From Synchiropus splendidus (lineage: Eukaryota > Chordata > Actinopteri > Syngnathiformes > Callionymidae), in the NCBI RefSeq assembly GCF_027744825.2, contig NC_071334.1, positions 54,748,937 to 54,812,936 of the forward strand: a DNA stretch of 64,000 bases, written 5' to 3'. Position 1 is the first letter of the stretch, and every line of letters begins with the position of its first letter. The notes under the pieces were generated by a model that worked only from the letters and a program-made list of their open reading frames with translations, ran no database searches and was not told where the DNA came from. Below are positions 26,053 to 39,245 of the stretch, one piece after another. A program made the position numbers and the translations under genes.

Positions 26053-27924
26053 ATTTGCAGAAGCATTTTACATTTCTAAATGCATGTGCAAAGTTGTGTC
26101 TTAACATTCCTTTCGATTTAATGCTGACTTTCCTTGCCCATGTCCCTGGACCTTCTCTTGAATAGGCCTCAACTTGCTGGCTCATTCGTAATTCAAATAT
26201 ACCTTTTTGCACCATGACTAAGGCAGTCGCACACTATAATAACTTTTATAGCCTAGCAATTCATAACGTGGTTATACAAATGAACTTGTCTTTTAGTAAC
26301 AACGCACTGAAAGCTCTTTTCAGTTGTCGATAGAACAAATATAAAAACCTGGACCTCAGCGCAGTCTGGTGAAGGTGGAAGATGAATCAAAGTGACTGGT
26401 ATAATGCGTGTATACTGTATCCCTAAAATGTTTCCAAAGTCAGCTTGAGGCTAAAAAGTCATTTGTTTAATGGTCGTCCCCTCGCAGGAGGCTGACAGCC
26501 TTTTTTTTTTTATTTTTCAAAAGGTGATACAGATAAGAGGGCTGCACCTTCAGCCCGCCCCGTGCATGGCACTGCAGTGTATCCCCAAATGACCTCGGCT
26601 CCATTTCAACGCCTGAATGTCGCGAGTGCAAGTGGTTGACTTTCTAAAACATTGTCGAGTTTGTGAGATGATAAGAAAGAGGGGGGGAAAGATAACAAGG
26701 AGGATGGAAGGAAATAAACTGGAAGAAAGAGACACCTTAGCAGACTGTATATCTCCTTGAATCAAAGGCCTCCCAGGCTTTTGTTCACTTGTTTCATCCT
26801 TTTGTCTGTGCGCCACTGTAGCCCGCTCTTTGTGGTCACACACTCTTCTCACTCCTCGACTCTGGTGCAGCTGAGCTCCATCAGCAGCTGGATAGATCTC
26901 TGCTGCCACCTTGAGGAAGCCTGACACCACATCTCGTTCAAGATGGCATAAGGGCTTATCACAAGTGTAAATTTAGACTCCTGGGAAGGAGATTAAAAAA
27001 AAAAAATAGATGTGGAGATGGGAACGGGGCATTGCAAGAGAAATGGTAGTAAAAGAATGTGATCGTGTGATAGGGACAAGAAGATAAATGGGCTGGGTTG
27101 AAAAAGAAGACATGGCGAGCCAAGACATCGAGAAGATTCAACGATAATAAAAAGTGCACTATGATGAAGTGAAAAGTCAGAAAACAAAGCCGATATTAGT
27201 TTTAAAATCAGATGCTTTTTAATCCTCCAACTCCGCTATATGATTGTAATGTTGTCGTTTCTTTGCACATAGACTATGAAATGATCTCATTCAGTGACAG
27301 TGACTACACTAGTTTGTTACATTTACATACACTAGTCAGATAACAATTCACTTCAGTTTGCATGCGTATAGCTTGCTTTTGTTTGCTACTTTAGTATTAC
27401 ATTACATTACATATTACGTACATTTTTCAACATGAAGTTGCAGCCATAATCCACCGCATTTGTATCAAGATGCAGTTCAACACAAACACCTGACTCTCTG
27501 TGACTAGCACATAAGCAGAAGCAGAATTGAACCAGACACCGGGGAGGGATCACTCGATTAATTGTAACTGTTGTCGAAAACCATGGAAGGTTAATTCAAG
27601 TGTGAAGAAAGAGTGAAGACATAATCATTGTCAATTATTGCAGCGCATACAATAAATGGAAAACGCTATTGAACAACAGATGCGTCATCGGTGTTTATCT
27701 CGGCCACTTCTGGATGTGGTGGGCAGTTGCTGAGAAGTATAAGAGTGGGGGCACAATAGTGGGGGATATAAATACATTCATAACAGCATAAAATACTGCT
27801 TTCAATAGTAAGGCTGTCAAAGATAAAAATTATTGCCGAACACATGATGCAGCGTGTCTGGTTCAGTTGAAAAAATGTGTCTTGTTTCATCAAAATAGTG
27901 ATTCAAAGTCAGACATAACAGCCA
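26053..27924. other. Intergenic, nothing recognised
   Basis: No gene or classifiable element is seen. Confidence 0.45.
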
Positions 27925-27990
27925 GTGAAATGAGACTTCATGAAGCTTCATTGCTCTCAGGCGCACCAGTTGCCCTGGTGCAGCAACTCT
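27925..27990. repeat. Palindromic MITE-like repeat R3, single arm
   Basis: AAATGAGACTTCATGAAGCT, then TCATTGCTCTCAGGCGCACC, resembles one arm of the repeat family clustered at 51.8-58.5 kb. It is short and diverged. Confidence 0.35.
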
Positions 27991-30236
27991 TTCCCCCTTT
28001 CACCACGTAAACCTATTTTAGCTTGACTTCACAACTCATTTTTGAGATGCTAACAAACATGTCAGTTTCTGGTCGTCATTTTATTTACTCTTTATCAAAG
28101 TATAGTGTAGCAATAACATAACGTTCGCTTGCATTTATCAGACTGAAAGGAGAGTTTAACTGTTCCATTGCCTTTAGCAAACCTCTGGTTTGGACCACAT
28201 GGTCTTTTACAATCTTGGCAAGTTGAAGCTTGACATTGTTGTGTACATTATATATCATTTTTCTTTCTTTTTTTTTTTTTGTAACAAGTAAATGGACCCA
28301 GCTTTTACGACAGTTCGCAATTGCGCTCTTTTACCAACAGCGCCATCAAAAACAAATATTCTTAAACCACACAATGTTGCTTTAAGTAAACATTTTGTGA
28401 TTTTTTTTTTCCCTGACTTGTCTATTATATCGTAAAACCCCTGCTCTACGTCCCCATCTAAAATGCTTTGAAGAACTTCTACATCGGTGATAGGGAAACA
28501 AAGATGCTGCAGACTCACACTAACAAAAGTGTCAAAGAAATCGCTTTCCCTGTGGGAAGTGTTATTTTCACTCGAAAAGCGTGAAACAATCAACGGATTG
28601 TCCTCTAACAAGTTGAGATGTTGACAAGAACAGACTGATGCCACTGGATGCTACGTCTCTGTGCTGAAATTGAGGACGAAATGGAGGGTTTCTTTTGTGG
28701 TATAAGAATTCATGATTTTATTTCTAAAGAGCATTTTATCAAAAGAAAGGCACAATTAGGTCAGTAAAACCCCTGCTGCCATAAAAGCACCAAAAAGTGT
28801 TCTGCATGCATTTGCATAAGAACATATACCATACACTTACCTGCACCACAGGCATCTCAGTTTCAGAGCTTTTTAGAAGTGGGACTGGCTGATGCTGCTT
28901 CATGAAGCTTGACTTGTGGAGCCCAGTCGGTGGCTTGTCTCACTGCTTCTCTTAAAGCACAAGGATGAACTGAGCTACATATCATCTCAACAGTCCTCAT
29001 ACCAGCTCAATGTCCACCTTTGATCTTAGCTGTCCAGTGTTCATCTGCCTGCAGAGACCGTAATATTTCTATAGGTCTGAAAGTGGTATAGAATATGTTG
29101 ACATAGAATTTGTGAATAAATAAATAGCATTAATAACGTCCATACATCTTCCTGTTTATTAACCATTGAGCATAGACATAAAGCCTAAACTGGTAATGCC
29201 ACACAGTTGATGGGTGAAAATGAAGGAAACAACAGCAGGAAAGTTGTGGCATCGAAACACACGCTCACAGAACAAAAAAGATAAAAAGTTGATATCAGGA
29301 AATAAGCCCAAAGGCTTTACAAAGGCTGGAAGGATCATCTGAACCCGGAGGTATCACCTCAAGGTAACCCAGATGAGGAATTGTTCAAATTTTGAGCAGC
29401 CTCCTCTGGCATAAAAAAGTGCATGCTGGTTATTTTATCAACTCAGAATCCTGAGTAGAAAAAAAAGGAGGAGCAAAAAATAAAAAAAGGAAATGAGCTC
29501 AGATCTGCAGTTGAATGATGGGCAGTTGCTGATGATGCAAAGTATAGTATTTCACACTTCTTTTTGATAGTTTTTGTCGCTGTCAGTACCTGGAAACGTT
29601 TCATTGCCTTTGTTCTTTTTTTTCCAAATGAGACAATACGCTGCCCTTTTTGAGTCCGAATGGGAGTTAACAGTCGCAGAATTTTTTAACTTCAAAAATG
29701 TAAATAAAGGTCTTCTGCTCAAGAGGCGACATCATTTAGCATAACTTTAATTGAAGATGTCAACATAAATCATGTGAGATAAACCTTCAAAAAAATAATT
29801 ACAAAGCGCTTCAAAGCCTTTAAGCCTTCAAGAGTCAGTGACGGGGATTTGAGTCTGACCACTGGGATGAGGGATTTAGAGACCTTCAATTCTCAGGACC
29901 GGCAACATTTGCATAAGAGAAAAGCTTTGTATACAAACTAAAATGGTGACCTGCAGAAATGTGCTTGCTGGGAGTTAAGACTTGGCTCTGGGTCACAAAT
30001 GTATGCACCAAGCAATTTCTTTTTTTAATTTCCTGCTGTTTCTTTACGACTGCAGTTTGTTGACTTGGCAGCTGCCATACCTAGGTTGCAACCACTTCAC
30101 TTCAGTCAGATGATGTTTACCATCCCAGATGATACACAATACATTTCCACTATCTCATACTGTATTACTGTATGTGGAACAGACTTTTTTTGTTATTTGA
30201 GTCAATATTTTGGATGTTTAGGGCCCCAGCATGCAT

Positions 30237-30239
<3 letters not shown>
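27991..30239. other. Intergenic; one unexplained 129-codon frame
   Basis: A minus-strand frame at 28255-28644 (129 codons, ending in a lysine run from a poly(T) tract) has ordinary protein-like composition but no recognised motif, no clear splice context and no homologue I know. It is not called a gene. The rest of this stretch shows nothing. Confidence 0.4.

Positions 30240-30316
<77 letters not shown>
30240..30316. repeat. (AT)n microsatellite
   Basis: About 38 uninterrupted AT units, the longest TA/AT run in the window. Confidence 0.95.
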
Positions 30317-30317
<1 letters not shown>

Positions 30318-30445
30318 TGCCACTGTGTAGTTCCAATTATTTTATATATTTGCTTTTGTTCCTCCATGTTTGTTATCATTCTAGCTGCGACGTGTCTTGT
30401 GCATTAGTGTGATCAGTGGACCAGGAACCTACATGGCTACATTTA

Positions 30446-30974
30446 CTGACAGTTTTTTCTTCATATTGAGGTGTAAAACCTTTCCTGTCTCCACACTGGA
30501 CCGTGGTAGAGTGTCACAGGGGAGGTGCTCGCTCTCCACACCTCCGAGGCTGGAGCGCTCACTCCAGGGTTTGATGTCCTGTTGTGGGCTGGAGCTGGGA
30601 CAGGGATGAGGCGAGTCTGGGACAGAGCGTTACTTGGTTTATGACTTTGTCACAGCCAAACTGCACAGAAGCGCACATTCAGAGCTGGACACGCACCGGG
30701 CACCTCTTCACTTCTGGAGAGACCTCACTCACTCGGCAACCCCTCCCACATGCAGCGGCCACACACATAGAGGAACAGCCACCTGCAGCAGACACTCTAC
30801 ATTCACTCCTACAAAAGCCTATTTTAAGGCTTGGAACGCATTATTTCTTTTTCCATTCATTGTAATGGCAAAAATGGATTCAGATTTCGATCAAATCGCT
30901 TCTCGATCGGCTGTCTGGAACGGATTGTGGTTCGAGTGGTGTGGTCAAGAACTGAGATATATATATATACACTG
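30446..30974 (+). mobile_element. Tigger/pogo-like MITE, truncated inverted copy
   Basis: Inverted relative to 16100-16584. It starts at CTGACAGTTTTTTCTTCATA and ends in a degraded terminus that now contains a short TA run before ACTGG. It lacks the 180 bp equivalent to 16585-16767 and has an extra segment of roughly 25 bp near 30530. A core of about 320 bp (from GCTGGAGCTGGGACAGGGAT to CATTCATTGTAATGG) differs from the other copy at only about four positions, while the outer 70 bp differs at about ten. Confidence 0.65.
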
Positions 30975-33900
30975 GCGCCAGTGGTACCTTGCCACTTTAC
31001 CGGAAATATGTATCGGTAAGGAGTCAGAAAGCATCATGTTGTAAAGTTATTTATTTAAAATCCAGTTGACTTCTGGAAGAAGTTTTTCTCTAAAAGACAG
31101 TACTAAATTATGCCAATGAAGTGTTTGCTTGTTAGTGTTCAAGTCAAAACTTCTTCAAATGTGTTGACAGCTTGAGATCTGCTAAGGCATCGAGATGTGT
31201 CGGTGAAGGTGTGAGATGTGGACGCATCCCCGCTGCTCAGTCATGAATATTTTGAGCGAGTCTCCATTTTGCAGTTAACGTAACTGGTGATGGTCAACTC
31301 AACTTTCTGGGCAGTGTGGTGGGATTATGTTAGCGAACAGTAACCCCCAACTTCCACCAGGTGCATAAATGCGACAGCAGCGTAGTTTTTCAAAAACAAT
31401 GAATTGTTTTCAATTTGTCAATTTCCCCCAGGAACGGTTATTGCACTGCTGCAGCACTGCGTCAAACCAGCAAGGATTCTTTTGCTTACAAAGAAATTAG
31501 AAATCAGTCTGTGAAAAGTGACGTGAATCCGTTAAAATGTCACAGTTGACATGGCATTTCGTAGTGAAAGAGCAATGCAAACATTACGTCAAACAGGCGC
31601 ACAAGTTCACATTCAAGTTCACATTTTGTACATTTTGTTGTTCACATCCCCAGGCATGTGTGTACAATTGCAATACTGGTAAGGACATTTTTTTCATTTC
31701 CAAGCGAGGAATGAATACAGTCACTCATCAGTCTTGATCTTTTGCCATGAGATTTATATTGAATTTTCTCTCCTCCTTGGATCAGTCTTCAGTATGTATT
31801 TCTGAGATGATATTTTATTCCAAGGCCTTGAAGGTATTCATGTTTTCACATTACTTCACGCCTTCTTAAACGCTCCAGTTTTGTTCAAGTCGATCCTTAG
31901 TTGAAGGCTTTAACTTTGGTTCCCACTCCTTCGTTTGGATCTGAAATAGGCCGATTTTCTTGTGCCAACAGAACTAAGCATTGCATGTGTGCGTGTGTGC
32001 AATAAGATAAGGCAGGATAAACAATTAATATGATGAAATCCACTTTTAGGCATTGTGAAGAGAAGCAGGAAATGCAAGTAGAAATGCTCTGAAGCATCTC
32101 ACAAAGAACACATAACATACTTTTCAGTAATTTCACAATGCTAAAACAATTACCATTTTAATAATAGGGATTTCACTATGAAATAATTGTTTTCCAAAGT
32201 CAATTTTTGAAAAGCCCTTTTATAAAACTTAACAATCGCAATCTTGAAATATTTTATTTGGATGCAATTTTTGAGGGATGTTGCAGTCACTCTTTTATTT
32301 AAAAGCTATTCATTGTACTGTATTATCCACTAACAAGGTTGGTTCCACTGATGCGTCATTGTTTGGGGGAATATAACACACACTGTGCAGTGTCTCAAAC
32401 CATTCCTGAACCATGTTTCCCTTCTTAGATAGCCCCATACTGTTGAAAAAAGTCAGATCCACGTGAAGAGCAGGTTTCTAAGCAACAACTTTCCATATTG
32501 AGTTTCTATTTTGCATCCTGCTGGTTTCTGTCTCAGCGGAACACTTCTTCCCACTTAATCTAAAAGGGAATTCAGTTTATCGCACCAGGCACACACATCT
32601 CGCTCGATGGTTGATTTTTGATACGGCTCTGTCCATAAATATGACGTCCTTATATTTTAATATTGGTGCATAGTGGTCCCCCAATAATAAAAAATAAAGT
32701 GTGCAGTAATTAAAAGGACTTGTGGGAAATAAACCCTTTCCTAACTTGGTGATGTGGCCATCCTTCTGTCTCAGCAATAGGCTCATAACACATCCAAATA
32801 GCTCATCACAAGTCTGCCCCTCCCTATGCTTCCCTGCCTCTTTCTCCTGCAACAGAGCACAAATGATACTTGCTCAACGTGATCCTTAGCAGCCTCTCGC
32901 CTCCTCCACGGCACCTGTGGTTGACTGGAGGATTTCACATTCTACAAATGATGACTGCTGTTTACATTAATTCCTCTGGAGATGCATTCACTCATGGCAA
33001 CAAGGTCCCATTCCTCCATCACACCTCTCCAATGCAAAGCCATTCATTTGGATTTGTAGACTCGTACACAGCTGGCAACGAGAAAACTCACAGGATTAAA
33101 AGAAATACAGATTTGCAGAATGTCATTGAAAACTTCTACACCTGTAACTAGCATTTACAAATCATGTACAGTCATGAAAAAACTCCTGTGAAACTTTTTT
33201 TCCGTGTGCAAGAATCATATTTATAACAAAGACAGTAAATGCCATTCTTAAGGCCTTAAGACAATAGTATCTCAACTATTGATCCCTACTGTGTAGAGGC
33301 AGGGTGCTGGTTTTGAAGTGTTGGGATGTTTCAATAAGCCTGCAGCTAATCATCTCCACAACAAACCTAATGGGGAAGAAAAAGTCTTTCTTTGTCAGAA
33401 TGTCTGCTTCCAGATGTCATATTGGTCGTCCTTCCTTCATTTTCTGCGAGAGTTATCTTTCCCCATAACGTGTTTTCTTTGTTTACTGTGTTGTCGTTTT
33501 CACTTTTGTTCCATCAAGCATTTATTTTATGCTTTTTGCATAGCGTTTACCATTCATGCGTCCAGTGAGTTCTGTCTAACTCCCCAATATTGGCATTCAG
33601 TAATGCGGTGGGCTCATCCCTTATGAATTCAAAATTATTCAAGATCATTTTTATTTTATTTTGTATATATATTTTGGGGGCTATTCTTTGCTTCTTGTGC
33701 CTGGTTTTGCTTTTTTTTTTCATCTTGACTGCCTTGATATTGGGCAAGAAAATAGATTTCATTTCAGCTTTTCATTCATATCTTAGATCTTATTTGACAT
33801 TAACTTATTACAGATGTGGGAAAATTCCAGTCACACTCCAAACGCATGCCTCGGTGTGAACAGAAACCTGCTCCAGAAGAAACGGCGGGACCACTTGATT

Positions 33901-36045
33901 CATTTATCTTCCAATAATAACCAGTTTGAAGCAGTCAGAGGTCGCTCCTTCAGGACATCAGGACTCTGATGATATTGGGTCCAGCCTCCACCGCAGATCA
34001 AACACTGGCCTGCCGTTTCATCAAACACTTAGAGCTGGACATTCATAAAACATATTTTTCAAAGCTGGTCCATAGAGTCGGTGATAAATCCGACACTGTA
34101 TATTTTATAAGCTTAACTGGTTGAGGGTTGTATGAAGATAGGAGGACCTTATATTTAATCGATGAATTGGCCGCGGTCATACTCATTTCACAGTGGAACG
34201 GTAACATAATGTATGCACTTTCATAAAGCTGGTACTGCACAGTTTGTCTTTGTCTCCAAAACACACATTTTCTCATCCCCAGCCTTATGACATGTATAAT
34301 TGCGGTGTGGATTTGAGCAACCGTTAACAAATGAAGACATTTGCGCTTTACAACCGTCACCAGAAAACTGCCCTCCTTGTTACTGCCTCCGTGTAGTTCC
34401 AATTATTTTATATGTGGAAAGGGGCAAAGGGACAAATGGAGTGGGGAGGCAATAGAGAGAAAAAAAAAAGTGGAGCAAGCCAAGGCACTTTGTAATACCA
34501 GTGGCAGGTTATAAGAAAGATAAATAGTGTGACACCTTAATGGAGCAGTACAGTTATCCGTTATGAATAAAGTCAGATTGCTTCATGAAAGGTACGAGTG
34601 ATGGTTAATGACCGTATCGGATCATGCACAATAATGTTTGACATCAAAGGACTTCAGTGTTTACAGGTCTTCCCTTTATAACAAACGAAGTACAGTCATG
34701 TACAGTAAGGGATGTTGTGTACAAGACTATAAGAGCAATTTAAGTGTTTAATAATCTAATAAAAAGCTCCATTGAACTCGCTCGCAGAACACACACAAAA
34801 TGAGGAAGAAATGGAGTTTGCGCTACAGCTCTGTCGCCCTTCATCCAGGGAAAAATCCTCCACAGAATCATCTGAGAATTCAGTTCCTGACAGCCAGATG
34901 GATTAAGCTGTCTCGTAGTCTGCTGGTCCTTGCTTGGAGAATCTTCAACCTTCTCTCCAGATGCTAGAGGTGATGCCATACACGAGTGGGGGTTACAATG
35001 TGTGAGTGCTCTACAGGTCAGTCGATGACATAGATGTCCTAAAGGAAGCAGAGTGGTGAGTTAATGATCCTCACAGCTGCTCTCATGGTGCGTTACAGGG
35101 TTTTTTTTTCGCAGTCTATATTACTTCTGTGTAAAAAGTTGCGGAATCTTTTGTTTTTGAACAGTGAGCCTTCGCCTCATGTGTCTCCTTTATTGTATCT
35201 AAGTGTTATTGTAACAAGTGTGCTCTAAAAACCCACCATGTTTTAGAATATAATGCCGCATGATCCAATTTTGATCAACATTTCATCATTTATCATTTTG
35301 CACCACTATGAATTTGCATGTGATCTTACTAAATCACATTCATTTCCTGCTACAGCCTCCTTCACAACATTCATTAGATTGCAGTTTGGTGCCAACAAAA
35401 TGGAACCAAAGTAAATCTGCTACCGTCCTGGGTGGACAGAGGTTATCGTGATGGCTACTGTGTTAAGTAGCCATCTCATGGCCTCCCTGACCTGCTGGTA
35501 ATCGACGGATATTTTATTTCAGGTCTACAACATTACATCCCATTGAAATAGCCCTACGGATGATAACAAGTTGGCGGCACAAACAGCTGAAGAGACGTGA
35601 AAGAAACAGCAGTCTCCTTCACGCCAGGCTAGTATTGAGATAAATGCGTGTTAATTTCAGAACAACAGAGATAAAACTTTCTCATAAAATGAAACAGAGT
35701 GGACCGGCACACAATTTAGTTCTTGTCCGCCTGTGACATTTCGCAGCCAAGTACATCAATGGAATTGTCTACAACGTTGCACAGCATGGCAGATAGTTTA
35801 ACATTTTGAGAGGTGCATGACAGTTATTCCAAAGGCTTCAACAGAGGCTGCGGAACATCACAGAGACACTTTGAACACCACGGACTCAACTGAGAAGTTT
35901 AAACCAGCTTTTTCTACACATCTCGCTTCATGGCAAATAGGAGGGCTTTAACTGAAACACATAGAGAACTCTTCGGTCTTGAAGTGCTGCTGTACAGACA
36001 TCCTGCTCGCCTGCTTGACATTTCACGTTCTCACTATGTACAGTA
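30975..36045. other. Intergenic, nothing recognised
   Basis: About 5 kb with no recognisable exon, RNA gene or transposon. The phrase GTGTAGTTCCAATTATTTTA occurs both at 34391 and at 30325, just outside this stretch. Confidence 0.45.
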
Positions 36046-36438
36046 CACTACCAGTCAAAAGTTTGGACACACCTCCTCATTGAATTAATCTTTATTTTCA
36101 TTTCAATCGTGATTTACAATGCAGATTCTCAGTACAGCATCATAGTATTGAATGAAGACAATTATTCAAAAAGTGTTTATGTTTTAGATACTTCAAGACA
36201 GCCACCCTTTGCATTGCTTTGCACCCTCACAATGCTTTTCATGAGGTAGTCATAATGGTTTCCAGCAGGTGACCACATCGTAAAGCTCATTAGTTATTAA
36301 AGATTTTTTTTTTGTTTTCTTACGTAATTCCATGTAACCTGCGTCACATATTGGATGTCCTCAATGTGCATCTACAAAGCACAAAGTAGTAAAAAATAAG
36401 AAATAGCACTGAAGGAGAAGGTGTGTCCAAACTTATAT
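36044..36438. mobile_element. Tc1-like non-autonomous element (MITE)
   Basis: The left end TACACTACCAGTCAAAAGTT, then TGGACACACC, is the terminal repeat of a very common fish Tc1 family. The right end GGTGTGTCCAAACTTATATT, then GGTAGTTTA, is its decayed inverted partner. Both ends abut TA. The interior (AGCCACCCTTTGCATTGCTT, then GAGGTAGTCATAATGGTTTC) matches pieces of that family's transposase region, so this is an internally deleted copy about 395 bp long. Confidence 0.8.
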
Positions 36439-36742
36439 TGGTAGTTTATTGTGATGTGTATTTTCCAAATATGTTACTGGATGCATTTTCCTTTCCTCCT
36501 AAAGCAATAGCAATTAAAATGAACGTGTGTGTCTTTGTCTCAGACAAATGTGTAGTCAAGTACCGTTGTATTACTCACAGCAGGCATGAAAACGTTTTTC
36601 ATGGGCAAACAGTCCTGACACCACTCAAACTAGTCAAGCTTCAGAGTTCAGAGGAACAACTGAATCCATCCATCCATCCATCCGTGGAACCCCTCACTGC
36701 ATCTGGACTGAATTCCCTCATGAGATTTGCCACCACTTAGAC
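36439..36742. other. Intergenic, short (CATC)n run
   Basis: Contains five CATC units near 36665-36683 and nothing else recognised. Confidence 0.45.
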
Positions 36743-37060
36743 CAGTGCTTCTCAATTATTTTCTGTTGTTCCACCCCCCACCCCTCTCTGCCACCTCTGT
36801 ACAGTAAATAGTACCTATAGAAAAATCTATACTATTATAATAAGTACACCTCTGCATAACAGTGTATCCTTGTTAACATTAAAGAAACGAAAAAAGAAAG
36901 TAATCAGATCAAGTAATAGATCAACTTACAATAAAGAATATTATTAATAATTTATTAGCATTGTTTTGCGTGTTACAGAAAAGACTTAAAGTGCATCAAT
37001 TTGCCTGAAAAAAAAAAATATATATATGCCTGAAAAAAAAAAATCCCCCTGAAAGTTCCC
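36743..37060. mobile_element. Possible hAT-like MITE fragment
   Basis: It opens with CAGTGCTTCTCAATTATTTT, then CTGTTGTTCCACCCCCC, a terminal phrase I associate with a fish hAT-like MITE family. A duplicated GCCTGAAAAAAAAAA segment occurs at 37001 and 37027. The right boundary is a guess and no duplication is seen. Confidence 0.35.
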
Positions 37061-37640
37061 CCTGACATCAGGACTGACTTGGACCGTCTCAATATTAGCT
37101 TTAGGAGATAAATGCTGCCATCTGTTTTGTTTTCTCTGTTTTCACTTTTACATTGCTCTTCTGCACCATTTGCACCATGATGAAGCGCAGACTAATGCTT
37201 GTCATCTATCGTATACCATGAGTAAAGTTGAGTTTAATTATTAGGTATCATCGAGCCAAGAATGACGAGAAAGGACAAGAAGGCGAGATGATGCCGGAGC
37301 ATGCACAGATTTGCCAATGTCTCAGCACGCGAAGCTAAATCTATATATGTTTTTAGGGTTTAAAAGTGGTGGTACTCAAGCAAAGAAAGCTGTGTTACCC
37401 CTACAACTTTGTCTTGACTTTGGGGAAACTAGCAAGGGCCCATCTGTCCATAGGATGTGGCCTAAAATACAGCCTGAGGAACGGCCCTGGCAAATGTGAT
37501 TGTGTGTGAAGAGAAGTTCCCCAGAATGTCTGAGGATATGACTGGAACCAACAAAGGGCACTGTGCTTATCTACACTCCTGATGTAATTTCTAATCTGAA
37601 CTCATCTTTAAAAAAGGCAGGATCGAGTTAAATGCAGATG
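37061..37640. other. Intergenic, nothing recognised
   Basis: No gene or classifiable element is seen. Confidence 0.4.
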
Positions 37641-37810
37641 GGAATGTACAGTACCTTCAGAGAGTCACTGTTGACGACTCATAAAACACTGTGTCCCGGT
37701 ACGGTTTGGACACGTGGACAGGAAAAATAGTGTCAGACCACGAGAAGGACAACCAGTGAGATTCATGGATGTGACAGGAGATTTTGAAAGACAAAGAATT
37801 CACCTAAAGT
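37641..37810 (+). mobile_element. LINE reverse-transcriptase C-terminal remnant
   Basis: A frame from about 37699 reads VRFGHVDRKNSVRPREGQPV, then RFMDV. The pattern R(W/Y)(F/Y)GHVxR..........RPRxxxxxxxMDV is the conserved C-terminal segment of several fish non-LTR retrotransposons. No ends or tail are visible. Confidence 0.5.
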
Positions 37811-38679
37811 AAAGACTTCTGCAAGGAAGTGAATCCAATTTCACAATAAGAAAGCAGCAACATAAGGATAGAAAGAATGACAGTTCTTAACAGGCTTAGT
37901 ATTATCTTAGGAGAAAGCGCGGAATGCTATACAGTCCATACGTTTCTGCTGTCTCGATGAGATGAACGCTGCTGTTATTTTCTAGTTTCTTTCTGCCTTG
38001 TGTGATGATGGGCAGTGAGATGAGATGCGTTTTGAGATCAATAGCCTGTTGAACCAGGATCAATATCCACTGCTGGAATGAGGACTTGTTCTTTGATTTG
38101 GTGTTTCTCGCTGTCAGACACTTGCACACAAGTTGCAGTTTCTCCACCCACATACTGCGTCCACGCACACCAACATATATACTGATGAAGTCTTCAGCCT
38201 GAAGAGCAACGGACACTGGGTCACACACTGAGTAAAGTCATCAAGCAATTTGACAGAGACGGAAAAACAGTTATTGTCTTGCGCCGCGCTGCATTTGTGC
38301 CGGAGGTGAACATGGATCAATATGTTAATAAGTGTGATGGCCAAGTCACTATGTCTGGCACAGGTTGTCATGTGCGCTTATCTAAATGAGTCTCACAGTC
38401 AAGAGGTCACCATGTCCAGTGCAGCAACCATCATTTGCTTGTATCACAATGCAAAGGGTGTGAATAGAACAGTTTATTTTACGTCTTACTGCAGTTATGG
38501 TTTTGACTAGCTAGTACTCAAAGTTTTACTGAGTGTTATAGGTTGTTTTATTCCATCTTTATTTAGTTTCTCTATACAACTCTCTTTTTTTGCAGTTTAG
38601 AGTGTTTTTAAGGTCCTTGTATAGCTGTACTTATGGGGATAAATTCATGGAAACTCACCGACTTGTGGGAAGCTTATGG
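37811..38679. other. Intergenic, nothing recognised
   Basis: No gene or classifiable element is seen. Confidence 0.45.
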
Positions 38680-38950
38680 GTTTGCTGTATGGGGACATTT
38701 TTGTGCTCCCCACAACTTTAAGCCTCAATTTGAGGATTAAAATTTCAAAATAACTGTCATTATGATTGAATTTAAGTTTGGCTAAGAGTCCTGGTTCAGG
38801 TCAGCCATTTGTTTTGGATGGTTAGTTTTAGGGTGAGAGGCTGAGGAAAGCATGAAAGTCAATGAAAGGTCCCCACAAAACATAAGAAGATAGACTGTGC
38901 ATGTCTTGCCATACTCGTGTGGACCAAGTCTTGACAAGCCACCTTTTTGT
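38680..38950. repeat. Fish dispersed repeat R4, copy 1
   Basis: Contains GGGGACATTTTTGTGCTCCC, AGCCTCAATTTGAGGAT, GCCATTTGTTTTGGATGGTT and GGTGAGAGGCTGAGGAAAGC in order. The order recurs in copy 2 about 370 bp downstream. This wording is familiar from introns and intergenic DNA of many teleosts, but I cannot name its class with certainty. Confidence 0.6.
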
Positions 38951-39049
38951 GGTGATATTTTTCTTTATGAGGACATTTTGTCCTTCCCTCACAAAGTTTA
39001 GAGGGTAAAAACATCAGTAAAAGTAGTTTATTGTAATTGGGTGTAAATT

Positions 39050-39245
39050 TGGTTCAGAGCAGAGTCAGGCGCCCACAAGGTGAAGCCTCAGTTTGAGGAT
39101 GAGGGCTTCAAAATAACTTGGTCATTATAATTGGTTGAGAGTCATGGTCAAGTTTTGCCATTTGTTTTGGACGGTTAGGCTTAGGATGAGAGGCAGGGGG
39201 AAGCATGATGGCAATGAGCGACCCCACGAAGATGGTGTGACAAAC
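39050..39245. repeat. Fish dispersed repeat R4, copy 2
   Basis: Same order and orientation as copy 1: AGCCTCAGTTTGAGGAT, AAAATAACTTGGTCATTATA, GCCATTTGTTTTGGACGGTT and GATGAGAGGCAGGGGGAAGC. The close spacing suggests a local tandem duplication followed by divergence, rather than two independent insertions. Confidence 0.6.

Noticed and set aside
25050..26165. Long open frames encoding Tyr-Leu-Ser-Ile repeats in three frames
   Set aside because: They are produced by a stop-free tetranucleotide microsatellite; all three frames are open at once, which is not expected for a gene.
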